DNA of 45,737 bases from a virus. The notes under the pieces are model-generated. The model ran no database searches and was not told the origin of the DNA. It saw nothing but the letters and a program-made list of their open reading frames with translations. A program made the position numbers and the translations under genes. Position 1 is the stretch's first letter. Each line of letters starts with the position of its first letter. Positions 38,951 to 45,737 of the stretch are shown piece after piece. The stretch covers positions 1 to 45,737 of IMG/VR virus record IMGVR_UViG_3300050821_015712. One strand, given 5' to 3'.

Positions 38951-39426
38951 GGTTGGAGTCCTAGCTCGACGGAGAGATTTGCTGGCGGCGTCCAGTTCCA
39001 CAGGCGCTGCCAGCCGTGCGCGGGGATTGGCGGATCGATCGGCACGACGTCGCGCAGTATCCATGCCCAACGGCCCGGAGCGTAGTTGCCAAAGAGTTTT
39101 TCCACTTCCCATCCGCGTTTCGGTTCAAACCATTTCGGAAGTTTTTTGGCTTCGTATTCCACCAGGGCGGTGGGCAGGCAGGCGACCAGGTTGCACGTGG
39201 CGACCACCGCGCCGAAGACGAGATCGTTCCACTCAGGAGCGATGTGGCCGACGCCGCGCACGCTATTCAGTTTCAGGTGGAGCATGCGGCCATCGACATC
39301 CTGCTTCATGCCGGCGTGAATCGCCAGCGGTCCGCGATAGGATGTCAGCCAGCTTCGCGTCTCGACTTCTTTCCAGCCGGCTGCCACGGCCCACGCCCAC
39401 GGATTATGCAATGTGACGGCTTTCAT
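38947..39426 (-). CDS. ASCH domain protein
   Basis: 159 residues from ATG 39426; the upstream in-frame extension lies inside the next gene. The start MKAVTLHNPWAWAVAAGWK followed by VETRSWLTSYRGPLAIHAG is the signature of the ASCH/PUA-like family (K-x-h-x-h-x-x-PWA, E-T-R-x-W-x-T-x-Y-R-G-x-h-A-I-H-A). The domain binds RNA or modified nucleosides. Some members have nucleoside or amide hydrolase activity. It overlaps the adenine methyltransferase gene by four bases, so the two are translationally coupled and may act together on modified DNA or RNA. Confidence 0.85.
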   Translation of the reverse strand: MKAVTLHNPWAWAVAAGWKEVETRSWLTSYRGPLAIHAGMKQDVDGRMLHLKLNSVRGVGHIAPEWNDLVFGAVVATCNLVACLPTALVEYEAKKLPKWFEPKRGWEVEKLFGNYAPGRWAWILRDVVPIDPPIPAHGWQRLWNWTPPANLSVELGLQP

Positions 39427-39689
39427 AGCCAGGCGGCTCCGGTTTTGCGGGCATATTTGGCCAGAGGCGGAACGCGTTCCGTGCTTTGGCGAAGTTTGCG
39501 GGCGTCGAGGCATTCATCGCAGCAGACACGTTTCTGTTCTTCGCCGCGGATGATGCGTCCTGGACGCTTCGATGCGGGACGCACGCCGCAGTCCACGCAG
39601 ATTCCTTCGGCGAGCAGCCGGGCGCGGCGGTTGCGGTTGTATTTCTGCATGTACTTCGACCAGTCGCTCCTCGCCGGCGCCGTTTTCAT
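39423..39689 (-). CDS. Small zinc-cluster protein
   Basis: 88 residues with GAGAGGAAC before ATG 39689. Basic N-part (SKYMQKYNRNRRARLLAEG), then CVDCGVRPA and, 25 residues later, RVCCDECLDARK: a C-x2-C...C-C-x2-C pattern like that in many small phage HNH-adjacent proteins. It overlaps both neighbours by four bases. Likely nucleic-acid binding. Confidence 0.62.
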   Translation of the reverse strand: MKTAPARSDWSKYMQKYNRNRRARLLAEGICVDCGVRPASKRPGRIIRGEEQKRVCCDECLDARKLRQSTERVPPLAKYARKTGAAWL

Positions 39690-39925
39690 TGCGTTCCTCT
39701 CCAGAACGAGAAAACCATTGGCTTACGCCGAGAACGGAAGATGGCCACAACGGTGCGCATCAAACGCTGGCTCAGAGTGCTATCTAGTTTCCGTTTTCTT
39801 GTGGCGACTGCCAGCGCCAGGCCGAAGCAATAGCAGCACAACAGCGTTTTACGGTCTGCGTGGACGCCGCGGGACCCGCAGCCAGTACAGTCCTGATTGG
39901 GAATCAGCCGCAGGACGATGGTCAT
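39686..39925 (-). CDS. Small zinc-cluster protein
   Basis: 79 residues from ATG 39925, which overlaps the stop of the Gp37/Gp68-type gene (ATGA). Contains QDCTGCGSRGV and TLLCCYCFGLAL, a C-x2-C...C-C-x-C set. The C-terminus is basic (TRKRKLDST, then FRSRRKP). Probably a DNA/RNA-binding accessory protein. Confidence 0.55.
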   Translation of the reverse strand: MTIVLRLIPNQDCTGCGSRGVHADRKTLLCCYCFGLALAVATRKRKLDSTLSQRLMRTVVAIFRSRRKPMVFSFWRGTQ

Positions 39926-40917
39926 TTGGGGAACTCCGACCATTCACGGCCGTCGAGGAGACGGCCGGCTTTTTTCTTGCCGATTTTCGCCATGCACTGA
40001 GCTTTCACTCCGTGGACATTTCCAGCGTTGGACCCGTCCGCAGCCACCCATCGATACTTTTCAGTTTTGAATGGCTCGTTTGGAATTGGTGCCCATTCTC
40101 CCCATTGTTTGAAAAAGAACGGGACGCTGGCAGCCTGGCATTGGTCGCGCAACGAACGCGCCCAATCGGGATGCATCGGCCGCGCGTTGGGACCGCTCTC
40201 GCCGCCGCAGATCACCAAATCCAATCCCCGGCACATCTGCAAACTTTTGTGGCTCACATCACCGCAACCCAGCGCGTGAAGTCCGTCTTTTCGTTCGCTA
40301 TCTAGGTCCACCGGGCCAAGCAATGGCTCGGCGGAAATGAAGTGCACGACCGCTGGAGTATCGAGCAGCAGCGGAATGCGTTCATCGGCGAAGTGCTGAT
40401 TCTCCACGCTCACGCCTAGCCACACATTTGGCATTGGACGGTTTTTCCACCATCCCCATCCAGAAAAGTACTTCTGCATCCGCGCAACTCTTTTGGTGAG
40501 AATTTGATAGGTGTGTTCTACGCGTTTTTCGGCTTCGGGGTGCCGTTTCATGATCGTGGCGAATACATCGTCAATCCATTTATCTGGCACGCTTTCGTGG
40601 AACAGATCGCCCATGTCGCAGACGAAGATGCGCCGCGGCTGCCGCCAGTGTAGCGGCTCTTCGAGGCGTTCGGATAGGAAACGCACGGGCCGCTCAGTCA
40701 GGAAGTGCTCTTGAGTACTGAATGGTTTGTGTTCATCGGCGGCCCAATGAGAAACATTCTCGTGGATAACTGCCAAGCCCTTGTAATCGGGATGGTTTGT
40801 CAGGCGCGTGGCGGCGAGGCGCGCGGCGTAGCAGTTTGCGCAGCCAGGGGAAACCTCCGTGCAGCCCACGATGGGATTCCAGCTTGCATCCGTCCATTCG
40901 ATGCTAGTTTTACCCAT
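39922..40917 (-). CDS. Phage Gp37/Gp68 family protein (DUF5131)
   Basis: 331 residues with GAGGAAC before ATG 40917. It has the family hallmark near the N-terminus, IEWTDASWNPIVGCTEVSPGCANCYA, here reported in parts: WNPIVGCTEVSPGC then ANCYAARLA, with Cys19, Cys26 and Cys29. Further conserved parts are IFVCDMGDLFH, HTYQILTKR, VWLGVSVEN and ISAEPLLGPVD, then VICGGESGPNARP. The Cys cluster and TIM-barrel-like pattern suggest kinship with radical-SAM enzymes, but no reaction is established. The family is widespread in phages and mobile elements. It is coupled to its neighbours on both sides. Confidence 0.9.
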   Translation of the reverse strand: MGKTSIEWTDASWNPIVGCTEVSPGCANCYAARLAATRLTNHPDYKGLAVIHENVSHWAADEHKPFSTQEHFLTERPVRFLSERLEEPLHWRQPRRIFVCDMGDLFHESVPDKWIDDVFATIMKRHPEAEKRVEHTYQILTKRVARMQKYFSGWGWWKNRPMPNVWLGVSVENQHFADERIPLLLDTPAVVHFISAEPLLGPVDLDSERKDGLHALGCGDVSHKSLQMCRGLDLVICGGESGPNARPMHPDWARSLRDQCQAASVPFFFKQWGEWAPIPNEPFKTEKYRWVAADGSNAGNVHGVKAQCMAKIGKKKAGRLLDGREWSEFPK

Positions 40918-41161
40918 GCGGTTCCTCTACCTCTAGATCGCCGTACATTTCCTTGACGATCTCGCCGACGTGGTCGCTGTAGGGCTTCATCGCTAGGATC
41001 ATCATGCTGCCGAACAGCCAGAAGTACTCTTCCTTCGACAGGCCGACAACGGCGGTGTCGATTGACAGCGAAGCTGATTCAAGTAACCACTTACGGCGAG
41101 ACTCGGGGATGTTCCGCGAGGCCACGGCCATCAACAGTTCGTATCTGCGTCCGATGGTCAT
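40910..41161 (-). CDS. Small hypothetical protein
   Basis: 83 residues, helical and slightly acidic: MTIGRRYELLMAVASRN, then EEYFWLFGSMMILAMKPYSD, then VGEIVKEMYGDLEV. Overlaps the next gene by eight bases, and its ATG follows the stop of the poly-Ala protein gene by three bases. No family recognised. Confidence 0.6.
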   Translation of the reverse strand: MTIGRRYELLMAVASRNIPESRRKWLLESASLSIDTAVVGLSKEEYFWLFGSMMILAMKPYSDHVGEIVKEMYGDLEVEEPHG

Positions 41162-41164
41162 CGT

Positions 41165-41430
<266 letters not shown>

Positions 41431-41434
<4 letters not shown>

Positions 41435-41553
41435 GGTTGAAACCACGCCAGCCGCGACGCTGCTAGTCCAAAACAGAATCCTGCCGCTACACCAACGGCG
41501 AAGACGATTGCCAGTCCCCACCAGTTGATCCGTTGCCAGGGCTGTGGATTCAA
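41431..41553 (-). CDS. Tiny single-pass membrane protein (40 aa)
   Basis: 40 residues from TTG 41553, coupled to the upstream stop (TTGA), with GGAGG five bases before it. Reads MNPQPWQRINWWGLAIVFAV and goes on hydrophobic to LAASRLAWFQP, one clear membrane segment. It is one of several miniature membrane proteins in the genome. Confidence 0.55.
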
Positions 41554-41852
41554 TTGCTGCCTCCTGGGAAGTGGATGAGCGGCGGCTTGGGCGGAGTCGT
41601 GGCGTCGCCAGCGGCCGGCACGCGCAGATCCTCGACTTCCATGGGGATAAACTGGATCGAGATCACGCTTTTGCAGGCTTCGCAGGCGATGATGGACTGC
41701 ACCGCGGCCAGAGTGACGACCTGTCCTTTGAGCATGAACTGCAGTGCGCTCGCGGCGCTTAGCACCTGTAGCTTGAATTTCTCCGTGCCGCAGTGCGGGC
41801 ACTTGTACTGATACTGCTGCGCTGCGGTTAGCGGTCCGGCCGGCGTGCTCAT
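41550..41852 (-). CDS. Zinc-ribbon protein
   Basis: 100 residues with GGAGG before ATG 41852. Two Cys pairs (YKCPHCGTEKF at about 17-24 and IACEACKSVISI at about 56-63) form a zinc ribbon around a hydrophobic middle (QVVTLAAVQSII). The C-terminal 30 residues are Pro-rich. Overlaps the upstream gene by four bases. Confidence 0.65.
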   Translation of the reverse strand: MSTPAGPLTAAQQYQYKCPHCGTEKFKLQVLSAASALQFMLKGQVVTLAAVQSIIACEACKSVISIQFIPMEVEDLRVPAAGDATTPPKPPLIHFPGGSN

Positions 41853-42025
41853 TGTGGAACCTCCTGACGGTCGACGAACGGCTGCGGCGTGATGACGGCG
41901 AAGGCTTTGCCGTCTTCGGCCAGCAGGATGATATCCTCCTCGGAGCCGACGATGCGGTCCGCGACGACCGTCACGCTGCCCACGTCTTTATTGTCGCGCA
42001 CGAAGTGAAACGTTTTCGTCTGCAT
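41849..42025 (-). CDS. Small hypothetical protein (58 aa)
   Basis: 58 residues from ATG 42025 with GGAGG eight bases upstream. Beta-rich: MQTKTFHFVRDNKDVGSVTV then EEDIILLAEDGKAFAVITPQ. It overlaps the zinc-ribbon gene by four bases (ATGA) and begins three bases after the stop of the ATPase gene. It reads like a small, compact beta-domain. Function unknown. Confidence 0.6.
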   Translation of the reverse strand: MQTKTFHFVRDNKDVGSVTVVADRIVGSEEDIILLAEDGKAFAVITPQPFVDRQEVPQ

Positions 42026-42028
42026 GGC

Positions 42029-43873
42029 TTACGCCTCCACGATGTTGATCTTCATGCCTGGGACGGCTTGGTAGCCACCGTTTTCCTTGGTCAGGAAACC
42101 GAGATTGGCCAGGTTGTCGCATTCGTTGTACACCCCAGGCTTGGCCACTTTACGGCCGCGGCGCACAAGTTCGGTGTAGGCGCGGCTGGCGGAAACGACT
42201 TCCTTGAAAAAGTCTTCGGAGATGAGCAGAGCCAGTGAACCGCGCAGGGATTGGCCGTCCGCCTCGATCGTGGGCCGAGAGACGGTGACGCGGATCGCCG
42301 GCTTGGCCAGGAGTACCGCCAGCAGCTCGGGATCTTCCATGGCACGGCGTTTCACGTAAGCATAGATTTCTTCCATGCTGGCGTCTCGCGCCATGGATTG
42401 CGGCAGTTGCCGGGCTGCCGTTTTGCTTTCCTGCTGCGTCATGTGCGGAATTGGTTTCCCCATCGGTTCCTCGTCTTTCCGGTCGTACAGTTTAGATAGC
42501 TGCCTCGCTAATTCTTGAATGTCTTCGTGGAGCGTTTGGATCTCGGCGCGGATTTGTGCGGTTTCCGATTGGCTGTTGGAGTCACCTGCTGCGTCTGTTC
42601 GACGCCCAGTGCCAGGGGCGGTAATCCCAATCGGTTTGACTGAATCACCACTGACGCTTCGTATCCCAGCAGCTTGAGATGCGCGTTTACCTTCGCCAGT
42701 TCTTTCATCAGAGCTGTCGTTTTCACGTTCATGATCGATATGCGAGTCTGCGGCATCGGCTTTCTCCTCGAACTCTTCATGTGAAACGTGAATAGCTGGC
42801 GCTGGCTGCGGCGGCGCTGCGGGACGCTTGGGAGCTGGCGGCATGGACGGGATCGCGCGGCGAGGCTTCCCGTCGGCGGTACGGTCCTTGGCGTAGAACA
42901 TGCACTGATTGGCGTCCGCCCACACCGGCTGAACGTAAATCTTGCGGCTTTCCGTGCCGTAGAGCATGAAAAACTCGCCTTTGCCTAGCGTCATAATCTC
43001 CGTGGCGCTGGGCGGAGCCGGCAAGCTGACAAAACTCTTGATGGTGCGAGCCACTTCGTTCATTTCGCGCTGATTTCCGACCATCCAGCAACCCATCTGC
43101 CCGAGAATCACTTTGTCGATGCCGCGGATGTCCTGGCAATCCGCCCACAGAAAATTGTGCAGCGCGGCGGCGCGGCGGATGAACTCGCGCCCGGCAGTGC
43201 GAGTGATCGATCCGTGATCCTCGCCGATAAAGTTCCACGCCTCCGGAACCACGAAGATGGTGTTTTGCTCCTCTTCGTAGACCCATTCGAAGGCGTTGGC
43301 CATCAGCATCTCTTGCACGTTGTGGTGATACGCGCGCATGTCGATGATGTTGACGCCTTTTTTCAGCTCGAGGCGGTTGCTGCGGGGAATCTCCGCCAGC
43401 TCGGGAATGATGCTGGCGAAGTAGAAGTGCATGCGTTTCAGGATGCTGAGCTCGCGCTTGCCGACTTTGCCTTTGGGGTCGAACGTCCATTCGTCTTTTT
43501 TGTCGTTGAACTCGGCGTTCAGCCGGCGTTTGATGCGCTCCCACACGCCGCCGAGCGAGCGGACGCCGTTGCAGAGCTCCATGATCTCGACTTCTTTGTC
43601 GTTCTGGGAATAGCCGGTGGTCTGCTCGAACAGCGCTTTGACGTAGCGCCAGTCGTAGCGTTCCTTGAAGTACGGATCGATCTGCCGGCCGAACTGGAAC
43701 GCGGACTCGCCGCGCTTGGTGAGGAAAACGACGGCGCGCATTCCGGAACGCTCGACGAGGGCTTCCTGGGCAGTGGTTTTTCCGAACTGCGTCTGCCCGG
43801 TGCTCGCCATGTGCGTCACGGGGATGTGCACCGCGCGCCCTGTCCCGATTTCGTAGCCGGCTAGGATTTGCAT
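42029..43873 (-). CDS. HerA/FtsK-superfamily ATPase (packaging ATPase candidate)
   Basis: 614 residues. Walker A is GQTQFGKT (26-33, Lys32) near the N-terminus. A Walker-B-like NTIFVVPEAWNFI occurs near residue 208-219, with Pro where the usual Asp stands but the catalytic Glu kept. Other HerA-like parts are KRGESAFQFGRQID, KKGVNIIDMRAYHH and LGKGEFFMLYG. A long charged linker (about 345-430) leads to a coiled coil (IRAEIQTLHEDIQELARQL) and a C-terminal winged-helix-like domain (EVVSASRAYTELVRRGRK, then NLANLGFLTKENGGY). Such ATPases package DNA in PRD1-like and related membrane phages, and other members move plasmid or chromosomal DNA. The absence of a terminase makes packaging the best guess. 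Confidence 0.82.
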   Translation of the reverse strand: MQILAGYEIGTGRAVHIPVTHMASTGQTQFGKTTAQEALVERSGMRAVVFLTKRGESAFQFGRQIDPYFKERYDWRYVKALFEQTTGYSQNDKEVEIMELCNGVRSLGGVWERIKRRLNAEFNDKKDEWTFDPKGKVGKRELSILKRMHFYFASIIPELAEIPRSNRLELKKGVNIIDMRAYHHNVQEMLMANAFEWVYEEEQNTIFVVPEAWNFIGEDHGSITRTAGREFIRRAAALHNFLWADCQDIRGIDKVILGQMGCWMVGNQREMNEVARTIKSFVSLPAPPSATEIMTLGKGEFFMLYGTESRKIYVQPVWADANQCMFYAKDRTADGKPRRAIPSMPPAPKRPAAPPQPAPAIHVSHEEFEEKADAADSHIDHERENDSSDERTGEGKRASQAAGIRSVSGDSVKPIGITAPGTGRRTDAAGDSNSQSETAQIRAEIQTLHEDIQELARQLSKLYDRKDEEPMGKPIPHMTQQESKTAARQLPQSMARDASMEEIYAYVKRRAMEDPELLAVLLAKPAIRVTVSRPTIEADGQSLRGSLALLISEDFFKEVVSASRAYTELVRRGRKVAKPGVYNECDNLANLGFLTKENGGYQAVPGMKINIVEA

Positions 43874-43884
43874 TGGTTGTCGGA

Positions 43885-44373
43885 TTATTTCAGTTGATCA
43901 GTGGTGATGCCCACTACGTTGGGATTGCGAATAGGGAAATGAGTAACCGCTACGGAGACGCCCAACCCTTGCCCTATACCGACTGGCTCGACATTCATGG
44001 GAATGTACCAGCGAGGAACAAATCTAGAGTTTGGTGCCTGCACGGCCATTCCGTTAATGTGAATCGTTGCCAAGCCGTTCAGAACCGGGATGCCGGCTCC
44101 ATCTTCGTGGCAACTTACAACGTCTTCGTAGAGGATCGTGCCGCTGGAGTAGAGTTTCAGTTTTTCGTCGGCTAGGTCGCTGGCGATCTTTTGTGCATCG
44201 CGCAGAACGGTGGTAGCCAACGCCATCACGATACCGGCGCCGATGGCGAAGCCGATGATCCCCGACCACAAATATTTCAGCCACTGCGGGACGGGTTGCT
44301 TCCCTTGCGCGGCGATGGCCGCTTCTCTCCCTTGCTTCGATGCTAACTCAGTATCGAATTCGTTGTATTCCAT
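43885..44373 (-). CDS. Single-pass membrane protein
   Basis: 162 residues with AAAGGAG before ATG 44373. Acidic/Gln-rich cytoplasmic start (FDTELASKQGREAAIAAQG), one membrane segment (YLWSGIIGFAIGAGIVMALAT, about 34-54), and a beta-rich outside domain (GIPVLNGLATIHINGMAVQ, then YIPMNVEPVGIGQGLG). The gene precedes the ATPase gene by 12 bases in the same transcript, so a membrane partner for the ATPase at a packaging vertex is conceivable. No family recognised. Confidence 0.65.
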   Translation of the reverse strand: MEYNEFDTELASKQGREAAIAAQGKQPVPQWLKYLWSGIIGFAIGAGIVMALATTVLRDAQKIASDLADEKLKLYSSGTILYEDVVSCHEDGAGIPVLNGLATIHINGMAVQAPNSRFVPRWYIPMNVEPVGIGQGLGVSVAVTHFPIRNPNVVGITTDQLK

Positions 44374-44401
44374 GGTTTGCCGTCTCCTTTGTTTTAGACT
44401 T

Positions 44402-44617
44402 CTACGAATCTCTCACGTACCGATAACGTGGTGCTTTTCCCGTTCCTCCACACGTTTCGCAGGTAATTTCCTCTTGAACGGAATGGAAACTCATGATCAC
44501 CTTGCCGGCGTAAAACACGCGCATAATCGTTCCAGGGCCGATGCACGGTCCATCGTTTCGCCACGTTTTTCCGCCATCGGCGGAGTACTCCAGTTCGGGT
44601 TCGCCAAACCAGCTCAT
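44402..44617 (-). CDS. Small protein with C-x2-C-G-G-T-G knuckle
   Basis: 71 residues from ATG 44617, which overlaps the stop of the preceding gene (ATGA). Begins MSWFGEPELEYSADGGKTW. Near the end CETCGGTGKAPRY is like one zinc knuckle of the DnaJ Cys-rich domain (C-x2-C-x-G-x-G). Interesting beside the separate J-domain gene at 36076, but a link is not shown. Confidence 0.55.
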   Translation of the reverse strand: MSWFGEPELEYSADGGKTWRNDGPCIGPGTIMRVFYAGKVIMSFHSVQEEITCETCGGTGKAPRYRYVRDS

Positions 44618-45054
44618 CGGGCGTACCTCATGTCGAACGCGGAAGCGCTGGGACGTTGCCGGCGGGCGCGCGCGGCGCGTTTCGATATCGGAGCGATCCC
44701 GGACCGGCGCGCTTCCCATTCTTCGAAGCTGGAGCGGGATGCAGGAGTTGAACCTGCTCTTTGAGGAGTGGAATCCACAACGCTCACCCGATCTATCCCG
44801 CAGATTTCGCTCTCTGGCCATTCGTCCGTCGCCTGGTGAAGCATGTCCTCGGTGCGTGGGACTGCGCGGGGAGGATGCTGCCTGTCCCGCAGGTCAGAGA
44901 GATCGTTTCGCAGGCGGACTTCCGCTGTATGGAGCCATTCATCGGTGGCGTCGACGAGTTTGCGGAGTTGCCGCAGCGTCCAGCGATGCAACGCGATCTT
45001 TGTTTCGCGCGAAATCGCCGGCCGCGCCCACCAGGATTGAATTGAGGTTTTCAT
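44614..45054 (-). CDS. Hypothetical basic protein whose frame contains a tRNA-like sequence
   Basis: 146 residues from ATG 45054. The first 85 residues are well behaved and helical (RETKIALHRWTLRQLRKL, then EWLHTAEVRLRNDLSDLR). The next part is translated from a tRNA-like sequence (44801-44730), and the end is Arg/Ala-rich. Either the frame is open by chance beyond the tRNA-like part, or the gene really absorbed it. The stop overlaps the next start (ATGA), which favours a real coding end. Function unknown. Confidence 0.5.
   Translation of the reverse strand: MKTSIQSWWARPAISRETKIALHRWTLRQLRKLVDATDEWLHTAEVRLRNDLSDLRDRQHPPRAVPRTEDMLHQATDEWPESEICGIDRVSVVDSTPQRAGSTPASRSSFEEWEARRSGIAPISKRAARARRQRPSASAFDMRYAR
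44730..44801 (-). tRNA. tRNA-like sequence, Gly(TCC)-like, with irregular D and anticodon arms
   Basis: On the minus strand GCGGGAT (44801-44795) pairs perfectly with ATCCCGC, followed by T and an encoded CCA ending at 44730. The T arm is perfect: GCAGG, loop TTCAACT, CCTGC. The acceptor and U discriminator are like tRNA-Gly, and a TCC triplet lies where the anticodon should be. However, the anticodon stem pairs properly only if an eight-base loop and one T:T mismatch are allowed, the D arm is poor, and the total is just 72 bases. It may be a degenerate tRNA, a captured host tRNA or an unusual decoder. Confidence 0.5.
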
Positions 45055-45062
45055 TTCAGTGT

Positions 45063-45332
45063 CTATTGACTCAATGTATCTATTGGACGTCTGGAGCCAT
45101 CTGGACGTGCGGGAAGCGGCATCCAGTGAGTAATATAAACATCGTCCAGTTGTTTCTCTCCTCCACGGTCACGATGAAACCACTTACCAGAAATCCTGTA
45201 AGCATTCGTAACGCGGAATGCATCGCCCCAACCGAAGGATCTCGGCGATGGAAGAATACACATCCACACATCCACTTCACGACGGTCAGCCATTCTAAAG
45301 GTTTTGATTGGTCTCCAGGGATTTAGTCGCAT
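45063..45332 (-). CDS. DUF551-like small protein
   Basis: 89 residues from ATG 45332 with AGAGG upstream. The pattern WRPIKTFRMADRREVDVWM near the start, FRVTNAYRISGKWFH in the middle and YITHWMPLPARPDGS at the end matches the small phage family DUF551 (start Trp-x-x-I, end x-T-H-W-M-P-L-P-x-x-P). The role of this family is not known. It overlaps the upstream gene by ten bases. Confidence 0.72.
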   Translation of the reverse strand: MRLNPWRPIKTFRMADRREVDVWMCILPSPRSFGWGDAFRVTNAYRISGKWFHRDRGGEKQLDDVYITHWMPLPARPDGSRRPIDTLSQ

Positions 45333-45520
45333 GCGCGCCTCTGATCGAGCTCGCCGAGATCCACGCGGACGGGCGCGTACGCCAGCCCTGCGATGTAGCA
45401 GGGAATCCCTTTGAGCGGGCCGGAGATCAGTTCGGTGGCGAAACGGATGATGTTGCCCTGCGACGGCAACGGGCGAACCACTTGCACCAGGTCGCCGGTC
45501 CACCACACGCGGTCGCCCAC
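45323..45520 (-). CDS. Small beta-rich hypothetical protein
   Basis: 65 residues if it starts at GTG 45520. The open frame extends further upstream to 45676 but then overlaps the joint-spanning gene. Reads GDRVWWTGDLVQVVRPLPSQ then FATELISGPLKGIPCYIAG, with an SH3/KOW-like beta pattern (G-D-x-V at the start). Coupled to the DUF551-like gene by a ten-base overlap. Function and exact start uncertain. Confidence 0.55.
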   Translation of the reverse strand: MGDRVWWTGDLVQVVRPLPSQGNIIRFATELISGPLKGIPCYIAGLAYAPVRVDLGELDQRRACD

Positions 45521-45546
45521 GACCAGTTCGCTGTACAGCTTTTCGG

Positions 45547-45737
45547 TTACTTGCCGGCTGGAGAGTTCGCTTTGGCGATCGCATGGAGCTGCCGGATGGT
45601 GGCCAGCGTCATGGGTAGTTTCGAACCGTCCAGCAGCGTGATCTCGAATCGTCTTGTCCACAGCGGCTCCCTCCACCCCAGCAAACTCAATGCATGCACA
45701 TCCACTTCGCCCGAGCTAACGTGACCCGCGAACAGTT
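45547..45737 (-). CDS. Small hypothetical protein spanning the joint (3' part)
   Basis: C-terminal part of the 72-residue protein that starts at ATG 114 on the other side of the joint. The frame continues through the 86-base repeat and ends with ...IAKANSPAGK and TAA at 45547-45549. The stop lies about 27 bases upstream of the probable GTG start of the next minus-strand gene (45520), consistent with one transcript. Function unknown. Confidence 0.7.
   Translation of the reverse strand, partial: LFAGHVSSGEVDVHALSLLGWREPLWTRRFEITLLDGSKLPMTLATIRQLHAIAKANSPAGK
45652..45737. repeat. Terminal direct repeat, right copy (circular closure)
   Basis: Exact copy of positions 1-86. See the left copy: it marks the joint of a circular (or circularly permuted) genome and should be counted once. 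Confidence 0.95.

Overview
The window is a complete, circularly closed viral genome of 45,651 unique bases. Its first and last 86 bases are identical, and a 72-codon gene on the minus strand reads without interruption across the joint. I find no integrase, rRNA, transposase or CRISPR array. By eye the G+C content is near 58-60 %. Several secreted proteins begin with carboxypeptidase-regulatory-like modules (DPNGLPYSNASVNISLTP type). These recall Acidobacteriota proteins, so a soil acidobacterium is my best guess for the host; this is inference only.

Layout. Two long divergent gene blocks start at an intergenic region (5397-5650). That region holds a perfect 12-bp inverted repeat abutting a sigma70-like -35 box, followed by a structured leader with an attenuator-like hairpin. 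The plus block (5651-34856, about 29 kb) carries virion, spike and lysis genes. The minus block runs from 5396 through the joint and on to 35343. It carries a DnaB-N/RepA-like helicase, two DNA methyltransferases, ASCH and Gp37/Gp68 (DUF5131) proteins, a J-domain protein, many small zinc-cluster proteins and a HerA/FtsK-type ATPase. The blocks converge on a gene-free region (34857-35342) with a tRNA(CAT), several strong hairpins and a bidirectional terminator.

Interpretation. I recognise no terminase, portal, tape measure, tail tube, baseplate or HK97-type capsid gene. Instead there is a P-loop ATPase of the kind that packages DNA in tailless membrane-containing viruses, many small proteins with a C-terminal membrane segment, a transglutaminase-fold membrane protein, two lytic-transglycosylase-like enzymes, a holin candidate, and a run of small beta-rich proteins (12732-15253) that could be jelly-roll capsid or vertex proteins. 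The best hypothesis is a large tailless, internal-membrane bacteriophage, well above the 10-20 kb usual for such phages.

Most unusual features. (1) Six consecutive spike-like genes (15262-27937) all encode Sec signal peptides, so the receptor-binding or glycan-degrading apparatus appears to be exported. (2) An Arg/Leu/Gly motif (LGRLRGLRGLGR) recurs in five virion-region proteins, most with a C-terminal membrane anchor. (3) Apparent attenuators and near-leaderless promoters suggest transcription control by read-through. Functional calls rest on motifs read by eye; no database search was possible.
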